Below, piece after piece: positions 6,561 to 13,005 of a stretch of DNA of 13,789 nucleotides (position 1 is its first letter; each line of letters starts with the position of its first letter). The position numbers were made by a program, and so were the translations under genes. The DNA is from CAZRUA01 sp964603125 (lineage in GTDB: Bacteria; Bacteroidota; Bacteroidia; B-17B0; Aurantibacillaceae). Below the pieces are notes generated by a model. It was not told the origin of the DNA and did no database searches. It saw nothing but the letters and a program-made list of their open reading frames with translations. The stretch covers positions 1 through 13,789 of the forward strand of contig CAZRUA010000096.1 in NCBI GenBank assembly GCA_964603125.1, read 5' to 3'.

Positions 6561-8357
6561 ATGAGTAAGTATCCGAAACTTAAAAAAATGATTGTTCGAA
6601 ACTTTCGAGCTATTAAAAATGACGTTGAAGTTGAATTAAATGATATTGTAATTTTAGTTGGAGCAAATAATTCAGGTAAAAGCACCATACTAAAAGCTTA
6701 TGAGTATGCCGTAAATTCAGAAAAATTGACATTAGAAGATTTTCACAACTGTGTATTCGATAAAGACTACTTACCTGAAGTTGAAATTTACACAATAGTA
6801 GATAAAGAAACTGCTCCAAAAATAGAGCATTGGTGTGAAATTTTAGAAAACGAAACCTACCTTGTAAAGGAAAAATGGACTTGGAAAAAAGTTGGTGACA
6901 AACCTGATCGCGTTGGTTTTCGTGTTGACGAAAACAGATGGGCGACTGAAGCAGATAAACCAAGAATGCCTTGGGCAACCGATAACGTTGCAGGCTCAAA
7001 AAGACCAAGCCCACACAGAGTTAGCACTTTCGATTCTCCAGAAATCCAATCAGAAGGTGTGAAAGATTTAATCAATACACTTCTCGAAAATAAGGTCAAA
7101 CTTTTCAAACCTACAAAACAAACAGATGATTTTCCTTCTCTAATAGGAAAATTTGAAAGCCTAAAGAAAGAGTTCATGACAGCTAGCGAAGTAGAAGTTG
7201 AGCAAATTTCAAAAGATATAACAACAATCATCGATAAGATTATTCCAAATCATAAATTTATCTTTTCAATTGATGAAGCTTTAAAAAGCGACCCATTTCA
7301 AATATTCGACCCGAAAGATGTTAGCATAAAATTCGGCGAGGGAGAAAGACTGTATCCAATATTAAATCATGGTAGCGGTGCAAGAAGGACAATTTTATGG
7401 GCAATTTTGAAAAAGCTTGCTGAAATGGGATTCGAGGCGAAATCAGCGTCAAAAGGAAGAAAATATGAAACGATAAAATCAACAGATAGCCATATTTTAT
7501 TAATGGATGAACCAGAAATAAGTCTTCATCCAGCCGCAATTAGAGAAGCTTGTAACGTGTTATACAGTTTACCAGAAAATAATGTTTGGCAAGTTATGTT
7601 AACTACACATTCACCAAACTTTATAGATCTTTCTAAAGACCACACTACAATTATTAGAATCGAAAAATATAATGAAGAAAAGATAGAAACAACGACTCTA
7701 TACAGAGCCGAAGAAGTCAAACTGACAAGCGATGAAAAAGAAAATATAAAATTGCTCAATCTTATAGATCCTTATGTATTAGAGTTTTTCTTCGGAGGAA
7801 TGGTTATACTGGTCGAAGGTGACACAGAATATAATGCTTTCAACTACATAAAGGAAAAAGAAAAGGAAAATGGAAATGAAGAGTTTGCTAATATTTTAGT
7901 AATTAGAGCACGTGGAAAAGTGCAAATTTCTTCATTAATGAAAATCTTAAATCATTTTAAAAAACAATACTACGTTCTTCATGACACCGATACGTTAAAA
8001 ACAAAAAGACGGCAAACAAAAAAAGACGAACAAGGAAGAAAATATATTGAAGAGATTGAAATTGTGAATCCAGCTTGGACAAACAACAGTAAAATAGAAG
8101 CAAACATGTCAACTTATTCAAAAGTTTACGCCTCACTAATCAATTTTGAAGTAGCAAATTTTAATGAAAACCTTTCGTCTGGAAAACCAGAGAACGCAAT
8201 AGAAAAACTAAAAGATGGAAAGATTTATGACGCTATTAAGAGGTTACTTCAAGAAATTATTTCTGGTAAAATAACTACCGAAAATATGATTAGTTGGAAT
8301 AAAATTGATGAATTAAAAAAGTTTGTTGAAGGATACGAAAACATTGAGGTAAAATAA
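6561..8357 (+). CDS. OLD-family ATP-dependent endonuclease (AAA ATPase + TOPRIM)
   Basis: The 598-residue protein has an SMC/ABC-type ATPase part and a C-terminal TOPRIM nuclease. Residues 31-43 carry Walker A (GANNSGKST, K40); 271-276 are a signature-like GSGARR; 311-324 hold Walker B and D-loop (HILLMDEPEISLHP, D316/E317); and 347-352 have the switch histidine (LTTHSP, H350). TOPRIM motifs follow: ILVEGDTE (416-423, E419), HDTD (474-477) and a late GKP (541-543) that may supply the OLD-family lysine. The family cleaves or nicks DNA with divalent metals and includes phage P2 Old and Gabija GajA. No UvrD-like helicase is adjacent, so a stand-alone (class 1) OLD is likelier than a complete Gabija system. 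The gene is flanked by attC-like sites; its stop is 5 bases from the next R''-like motif. No promoter motif directly precedes it, so transcription may come from the promoter at 5292. Confidence 0.92.
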   Translation: MSKYPKLKKMIVRNFRAIKNDVEVELNDIVILVGANNSGKSTILKAYEYAVNSEKLTLEDFHNCVFDKDYLPEVEIYTIVDKETAPKIEHWCEILENETYLVKEKWTWKKVGDKPDRVGFRVDENRWATEADKPRMPWATDNVAGSKRPSPHRVSTFDSPEIQSEGVKDLINTLLENKVKLFKPTKQTDDFPSLIGKFESLKKEFMTASEVEVEQISKDITTIIDKIIPNHKFIFSIDEALKSDPFQIFDPKDVSIKFGEGERLYPILNHGSGARRTILWAILKKLAEMGFEAKSASKGRKYETIKSTDSHILLMDEPEISLHPAAIREACNVLYSLPENNVWQVMLTTHSPNFIDLSKDHTTIIRIEKYNEEKIETTTLYRAEEVKLTSDEKENIKLLNLIDPYVLEFFFGGMVILVEGDTEYNAFNYIKEKEKENGNEEFANILVIRARGKVQISSLMKILNHFKKQYYVLHDTDTLKTKRRQTKKDEQGRKYIEEIEIVNPAWTNNSKIEANMSTYSKVYASLINFEVANFNENLSSGKPENAIEKLKDGKIYDAIKRLLQEIISGKITTENMISWNKIDELKKFVEGYENIEVK

Positions 8358-8362
8358 GCCCA

Positions 8363-8429
8363 GCCCATAACTGAGGTTTCGCGCTATTGCTAGTTTTAAC
8401 CCGTTAGCTCGGATATAGAGGGTTAGCGC
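8363..8429. other. Degenerate attC-like boundary 3
   Basis: GCCCATAAC (8363-8371) repeats the R'' motif of site 2 and lies 5 bases after the OLD stop. Its complement GTTATGGGC starts the OLD cassette at 6509, as expected if both are ends of one circularisable cassette. The candidate right arms are GTTAGCGC (8422-8429) or GTTAGCTC (8403-8410). A stem GCGC/GCGC (8381-8384/8426-8429) plus TAACCC/GGGTTA (8397-8402/8420-8425) is present. The arms do not pair as well as in site 2, so this may be eroded or chimeric. Confidence 0.38.
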
Positions 8430-8486
8430 TGTTTGCCGAGACAAATGGAAAGGTGAAGGAAGTAGACCTAAAAATGAATTTCGAAA

Positions 8487-8663
8487 ATGAATGAAATATA
8501 TTTACTTTTTATGCTCTGTATTATAGCATCAATTCTTATGTTAAAATATGAGAAAAGACCAATTGACTATTCATTAAGTAGAATAATAAAAACAATATTT
8601 GTTTTAGTTGTGTCTATAATATCATTTTTTGCACTTTTAATTTATGATTTATTTATTAAATAG
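8487..8663 (+). CDS. Small two-helix membrane protein (58 aa)
   Basis: An ATG at 8487 opens a 58-codon frame ending in TAG at 8661-8663. The product begins MNEIYLLFMLCIIASILM, a first hydrophobic helix at about residues 4-19. A charged, basic loop follows (KYEKRPIDYSLSR, 20-32), then a second helix at about 34-56 with FVLVVSIISFFALLIY, ending DLFIK. Two helices joined by a basic loop predict a hairpin with the loop in the cytoplasm. A purine-rich GAAGGAAG lies about 30 bases upstream, too far to be a normal ribosome site. I do not recognise a family. It follows the third attC-like boundary, so it could be another cassette gene, a small toxin or an immunity-type protein; none of these is demonstrated. 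Confidence 0.55.
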   Translation: MNEIYLLFMLCIIASILMLKYEKRPIDYSLSRIIKTIFVLVVSIISFFALLIYDLFIK

Positions 8664-8723
8664 GACTTTATATTTAGCAGTCATATTTATGTTGTTTTAT
8701 ACATGCTTAAAATGATACTATCA

Positions 8724-8757
8724 GTTATCGCGGCAAATGTAATCTGTGAAACATAAA
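8724..8757 (+). repeat. REP-like dispersed repeat, copy 1
   Basis: GTTATCGCGG is followed by CAAATGTAATCTGTGAA and then ATAAA. The same order of words occurs at 9491-9533, with a short extra TTGCCGCAG segment and a few substitutions. A related core, GTTATCCCGG, lies at 8763-8772. Confidence 0.55.
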
Positions 8758-8774
8758 ACCCGGTTATCCCGGTT
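8756..8774. repeat. Near-palindrome around GTTATCCCGG
   Basis: AAACC at the left pairs with GGTTT at the right around CGGTTATCC-type sequence, forming a compact hairpin next to the REP-like copy at 8724. It may be the second half of the same dispersed element. Confidence 0.4.
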
Positions 8775-9014
8775 TACCCATTAAACAGATCAATCCAATC
8801 AACAACCTTTAAAGTAACAAAATATGCCTTAACATTATTTAACTTGTCTTTGGTACTCATTTAAATAGTTGTTATTTATATTGCAATATATTAAACGCTT
8901 AATTAAAATTTGCAATTTTAAAGTAGTTTTAGTTAGGGTAATGTAGTCAGGGCTGTATCAGTGGAATACACCATTAAATAGCCAGGATAAATTTTAGTTA
9001 AAAAATAATTTGTT

Positions 9015-9473
9015 ATGAAGTTAGTAATTGTTTTGTTTGTAATATTCTTTCATGCTTTAATATTTACTACAAATGATAATGTTAACTACGTTATTAATTT
9101 TCAATCGAATAAGAATAATAATGTTAAGTTGGAAATACCTTCAGAGTATATATTCAAGGATTCAATTTCATTTTTTGATAATTCAAAAAAAGTAGTGTTC
9201 AAAGCTAAATTACTTGATAAACTCGGAAAGATGACCTTTTTGTATATTGACTCTGTTGGTAAATATAGTGTTAAAGGGTCTTTCACTAACGGTTTGGATA
9301 CATTAAAAAAACAAACCCTTTTGATTGATTATAGCTCAAGTGAGTTGGTTAAATACGTAGTTGTAAAATATATTGAACCAATACCTGATGGTACTTTTGA
9401 GTACTTTGATTTTAAGAATCGAAGAATTAAGCGCTTAGTATATGAAATGGGGGGGTATAGTTTAAAACCTTAA
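9015..9473 (+). CDS. Small secreted protein of unknown function
   Basis: The 152-residue protein begins with a hydrophobic export signal (MKLVIVLFVIFFHALIFT). The mature part is about 130 residues, polar and rich in beta-type alternation, with no cysteines and no recognised domain. Near the C-terminus, IPDGTFEYFDFKNRRIKRLVYEMGG resembles one MORN-variant repeat (G-x-(F/Y)-x-x-(F/Y)-D-x-x-x-x-(R/I)), the repeat that fills the large convergent gene at 9551-12808. That likeness could reflect a shared envelope role or be coincidence. No T9SS sorting domain or lipobox is seen, so it is probably periplasmic. It ends 77 bases from the convergent gene, with a REP-like element between. Confidence 0.7.
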   Translation: MKLVIVLFVIFFHALIFTTNDNVNYVINFQSNKNNNVKLEIPSEYIFKDSISFFDNSKKVVFKAKLLDKLGKMTFLYIDSVGKYSVKGSFTNGLDTLKKQTLLIDYSSSELVKYVVVKYIEPIPDGTFEYFDFKNRRIKRLVYEMGGYSLKP

Positions 9474-9490
9474 ATTATTTCATGTTCCCC

Positions 9491-9533
9491 GTTATCGCGG
9501 TTGCCGCAGCAAATACAATCCGTGAAGGATAAA
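9491..9533. repeat. REP-like dispersed repeat, copy 2, between convergent genes
   Basis: This second copy of the GTTATCGCGG ... CAAATACAATC ... GTGAAGGATAAA element sits in the 77-base gap between two converging genes, a common place for REP elements. It includes a small GC-rich hairpin, GCGG-TTG-CCGC (9497-9507), which might help terminate transcription from either side, though no T-run follows. Confidence 0.55.
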
Positions 9534-9550
9534 GTAAGCAAATTCGGAAG

Positions 9551-12500
9551 CTAAAAATTACTCGAATCGATTAAAACGCCATTTTTATACTTATCTATTT
9601 TAAAGTTTAGTTTCTTTGAAGCTTCTAATATTTTCTGGCTTGTATTTGGGTCATCAAAGTCGTAGCAAGCATTATCAACAAAACTTAGTCCTTCTAAATC
9701 TCCCGAAATCCAAATACCGTCCTTTTTTCCATTCATATATCTTCCCATAGCATTCACTTTCAAATTACCATCATAAAATTTCCACATACCTTCATTTAAG
9801 TGATTAACAATTTTACCTTCACTTTGCAACATTCCATTTTCATCATATTGTTTGGCGTAACCGCTGCCATTAACACAATCTTGCTTTTTAGAAAAATAAT
9901 CGTAATTGTTAGAAGGTAATAATTCTAATTTTATTTTATCCTGTTTTATAAAGCAATCGTACGAAAGCTCGTAGTTTAGCAGGTATGATTCACATCGCTT
10001 TTCACCATTACTATAAAATCCTTCTATTTTCCCATATGTAAAAACACTATCAAGTCCCGATTTTACAAATTGGTTAGTGAAATTTATGTTATGAATTAGC
10101 TTGCCCGTTACATCATAAAATTTCCAATCACCATATAAAGTGTCGGCTCTTACATTTCCTTCAGCAGCTAATATTCCTGATTGATGATATAACTTACAAT
10201 TACCCTTTGATGTTAAATAAGGTGCGTGAAACCTTCCAAAATTTTTAAACCAATGTTTTTCATTTTTACCAACAGTGTATTCCGAATTATAGCTCGAATA
10301 TTCAACTTGGTTCTGAAAAGTAGTCATCTTAAAATTAACCCAAGATAAATCATTAATATCATTTGCCGTTTTAACTTTATTCGAATCACCTAAAAACTTG
10401 GTTTCTTCTACAAGTACTCCCTTTTCATTAAATAAGCGTTTTTCCTTTGCAATTCCCTTTTCAGCAACAATTTCAGCCCTAAGGCTTCCATCAAATTGAA
10501 ACACTTTTTGCGCACCTGTTATAGTATCCTTTTTATACTGTATCAGCTTTGAAACTTTTCCTCCAAACAAAAAGATTTTACTTTGACCCGTAAATAAATT
10601 ATCTTTAAAATAAATTACCTGATGCAAAGCAGCATTTTTATATAGCATCACACTATCTACAAAAGCTCCATTTTTAAATTTAGCCCTTATTGCAATATCG
10701 CCATCCCTTGCATCACAAATAAAATAATTGCCCTCTAAGCTATCATTTACAAACATTCCTCCTTCCATTGGTAATTTTTTACGACCAATAACTTTGTATT
10801 GATTTCTCCACCAAGGTCTATCATGCATATACTTTGTTTTAGCAAAATTTCCTTTCATTATAATTTCACCATTCAACTTTCCGTTTATGTAGGCAAAACG
10901 TTTATAATACAAATCAGTATTATGCAATTTACTATATGTATCCACAATACTTTCGTAATCCCTTGTTCCCTTTACTTTTTTATTTATTTGCTCGGTAGTA
11001 CCATCAAATTTCCCATTAACAATACCCGACCTTGTTGTACCCTCACATCCGGAAACATAGTTATATAATATGTTTTTCTTTTTATTGTATTTATCAGAAA
11101 AAGATGAACCATAAACTATAGTGCCTGTAAACGGCTTATTATTGAAAAGGATTACTGGATTTGTCTTTATCACATTCTTAAATTTTTTATTTAAATCGCG
11201 TAAATCAGCTTTATAATATTCCATAAATTTATTTTCATGGTACTTTTTATCATTAATATATTTATAATAGCCATAAGTGAATCCAGTATTAAAATCTATT
11301 TCCTGCATAAACTCTTCTAAACTATGTGAAACCGTTGGCAAATCTGGTTGCTCAATGTCATTATAGTCATACCTATATTCTTCCAATTTCCTTCTATTTT
11401 CGGCGTAACTTGCCTGCTTGTATACTCCCTGAAAAACTAATGTATCAACCAAATAAAATTTAGTATGTAAATATCTTTCTACCAAAAAACTTACTTTTTG
11501 ATTAAGCGTATCCATACTAATTATTTTGCTGGAATTGTAACCTTTACTCCAAGTCCCATCCTTTTTGCGATAATAGTATTGATAATAAGAATAATCAAAA
11601 GCTGGAATAATGTAGCTTGTTTTTTTTCTATCATTGCTCGATTCTATACTTGTAATATAAGGAATCCATAAACCCTTATTAATTTTGGGGTGAAAGGTTA
11701 TTGTTGTATCTCTTTCACCTTTATTATTAATAAAAAGCCTTATATCTTTTATAACCTCGCTATTTTCTGTTATTTTTTCCGTAACACTAACTGATTTTCT
11801 ATAATATTGTTTCCACTCAGTAATTTTGTAATTTGCTGTATCAATAGGTTTATATCCATTTATTGAATTCAAATAAATTTTCCTATTATCGTTATAAATA
11901 GAATCAAATAGATAGTTTTCATCTTTGTACTTAACATACCCAACCAAATTACCCTTTTTATCATATTCTCTGTAGCTTAACTTCCACGAGGGATTACCAC
12001 CATTTTCATTCACAACATAGCTTCTACCGTATCTTCTACCATACCCATAATTTGCATAATATTGCGAAAGAAACAACCACTTTGAAGCTTCACCCACTTT
12101 TTTTTCAGCCATACCACCACGTACCGATTTTAACTTGCCATTTTTAAAATACCTATACATCGAGTCATTAATTCCTAAATCATTTTTATAGCTTTTAGAA
12201 ATTACTTTCCCCGATTTGTAACTATAGCTCCAGCCTACTGCAATACCTTTATTATAGTTACTTATTGAGTAAGTTTTACATTTACTTGGATTCCGTTTAT
12301 ACTTCCTATAAAACCTTTTTTTATCAAAGTATAGCGAAGTTCCATGTTGTAAACCCTCCTCAAAATTATTTAACATTGGTGAAGGCCAATTAGCAATATA
12401 CCAAACGCCTGTTTCTAAGCCATCAATATAATTACCCTTCCTTTCAATTTTTTTAAGTTGCCTTTTGCTTCTTTGAGGATTGACAAATTCTTCAAAAAAA

Positions 12501-12808
12501 ATTGCTTCGCCATTTGGTTTACCATTTTTAAGGTGAAAAACACACGTTACATCATTTGTATCTTTAGTAATAAGCACTTCGCGATAATTAACCATTTTGT
12601 AGGAAAATTTTTTGCGAACAATATACTTACCATCAGGCAAGGGCAGCAAGCAAGGTGGAATAGCCTCGCTGCTATTACTTCTAAAAGGGAAAACATAGAC
12701 CTCTTCTCCAAAAAAACTATACTTTTCGGGTTGAAAAGTACTTTGTGCCTTTAATTCTAAACAAACCAATAATACAAAGGCAATTCGAAAAAATTGTTTT
12801 ATCATCAT
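9551..12808 (-). CDS. Large secreted MORN-variant repeat protein
   Basis: Read from the ATG at 12808 the protein has 1085 residues. It opens with a signal peptide (MMIKQFFRIAFVLL...LKAQS, cleavage likely after AQ, residue 22). The open frame extends to an ATG at 12859, but those 17 extra residues precede the signal peptide and overlap a promoter-like motif; 12805 is an equally good start. MORN-variant repeats (MORN_2, as in YwqK-like proteins) fill about residues 90-235 and 595-1040: KNGKPNGEAIFF, IDGLETGVWYI, EEGLQHGTSLYF, YFKNGKLKS, VNGKFDG, INGKLNGEI, LYGDWKFYDVTGKL, LNEGMWKFYDG and NGKKDGIWISG. The tyrosine-rich middle has no recognised domain. There is no T9SS tail and no lipobox, so a periplasmic or outer-membrane-associated location is inferred. 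Its function is unknown; MORN-variant proteins are sometimes labelled antitoxins, which is not supported here. Confidence 0.88.
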   Translation of the reverse strand: MMIKQFFRIAFVLLVCLELKAQSTFQPEKYSFFGEEVYVFPFRSNSSEAIPPCLLPLPDGKYIVRKKFSYKMVNYREVLITKDTNDVTCVFHLKNGKPNGEAIFFEEFVNPQRSKRQLKKIERKGNYIDGLETGVWYIANWPSPMLNNFEEGLQHGTSLYFDKKRFYRKYKRNPSKCKTYSISNYNKGIAVGWSYSYKSGKVISKSYKNDLGINDSMYRYFKNGKLKSVRGGMAEKKVGEASKWLFLSQYYANYGYGRRYGRSYVVNENGGNPSWKLSYREYDKKGNLVGYVKYKDENYLFDSIYNDNRKIYLNSINGYKPIDTANYKITEWKQYYRKSVSVTEKITENSEVIKDIRLFINNKGERDTTITFHPKINKGLWIPYITSIESSNDRKKTSYIIPAFDYSYYQYYYRKKDGTWSKGYNSSKIISMDTLNQKVSFLVERYLHTKFYLVDTLVFQGVYKQASYAENRRKLEEYRYDYNDIEQPDLPTVSHSLEEFMQEIDFNTGFTYGYYKYINDKKYHENKFMEYYKADLRDLNKKFKNVIKTNPVILFNNKPFTGTIVYGSSFSDKYNKKKNILYNYVSGCEGTTRSGIVNGKFDGTTEQINKKVKGTRDYESIVDTYSKLHNTDLYYKRFAYINGKLNGEIIMKGNFAKTKYMHDRPWWRNQYKVIGRKKLPMEGGMFVNDSLEGNYFICDARDGDIAIRAKFKNGAFVDSVMLYKNAALHQVIYFKDNLFTGQSKIFLFGGKVSKLIQYKKDTITGAQKVFQFDGSLRAEIVAEKGIAKEKRLFNEKGVLVEETKFLGDSNKVKTANDINDLSWVNFKMTTFQNQVEYSSYNSEYTVGKNEKHWFKNFGRFHAPYLTSKGNCKLYHQSGILAAEGNVRADTLYGDWKFYDVTGKLIHNINFTNQFVKSGLDSVFTYGKIEGFYSNGEKRCESYLLNYELSYDCFIKQDKIKLELLPSNNYDYFSKKQDCVNGSGYAKQYDENGMLQSEGKIVNHLNEGMWKFYDGNLKVNAMGRYMNGKKDGIWISGDLEGLSFVDNACYDFDDPNTSQKILEASKKLNFKIDKYKNGVLIDSSNF

Positions 12809-12811
12809 ATA

Positions 12812-12845
12812 CAAATATAATGTAATAACAGAAATTGGTAACAAA
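12812..12845 (-). promoter_or_regulatory. Promoter-like motif overlapping the upstream start of the MORN gene
   Basis: On the minus strand TTTG (12845-12842) is followed after 22 bases by TATATTTG (12819-12812), close to the Bacteroidota consensus. Transcription would start about 5-7 bases further on, at or next to the ATGs at 12808 and 12805, giving a nearly leaderless mRNA. If this promoter is real, the longer start at 12859 cannot be used from it. In such AT-rich DNA the match could arise by chance. Confidence 0.4.
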
Positions 12846-12977
12846 CCAAATACCATCAATTGTCCAATTTACCTTGAAAAAATGTAATCTATACACTACA
12901 AAATCACCATTTTAACATTTATTTGCAATTCATATATTATATAACTTAACTGAACAATCAATTCCTTTAAACATTAC

Positions 12978-12993
12978 TACTCAAGTTTGAGTA
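12978..12993. promoter_or_regulatory. Palindrome TACTCAA-GT-TTGAGTA
   Basis: A perfect 7-bp inverted repeat with a 2-base centre lies 12-28 bases past the stop of the heptapeptide-repeat gene and about 170 bases upstream of the MORN start, both on the minus strand. It could be an operator or a weak terminator stem. No T-run follows it on either strand, so a terminator role is doubtful. The rest of 12860-13005 shows nothing else of note. Confidence 0.35.
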
Positions 12994-13005
12994 ATTATCA
13001 TTGAA

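Larger units (their letters stand above)
8664..9014. other. Intergenic stretch with REP-like motifs and an AT palindrome
   Basis: No open frame of note is present on either strand. The stretch holds two GTTATCSCGG motifs (8724-8733 and 8763-8772) and a perfect AT-rich palindrome TTAAAATT/AATTTTAA (8903-8910/8914-8921) with a 3-base loop. No full promoter consensus was found before the gene at 9015; the TAATTTG at 9006-9012 is too close to the ATG to serve. Confidence 0.5.

Noticed and set aside
6613..7759. Several minus-strand frames within the OLD gene
   Set aside because: They are antisense shadows of a strongly supported gene and show no domain content.
6561..8357. Complete Gabija (GajA-GajB) system
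   Set aside because: The OLD-type protein resembles GajA in architecture, but no UvrD-like helicase gene is found on either side.
9015..9473. Lipoprotein or T9SS cargo
   Set aside because: The export signal lacks a cysteine for a lipobox and the C-terminus lacks a sorting domain.
10799..12754. Plus-strand frames of 89 and 98 codons inside the MORN gene
   Set aside because: They are antisense to a long gene with a signal peptide and repeat motifs; no independent support.
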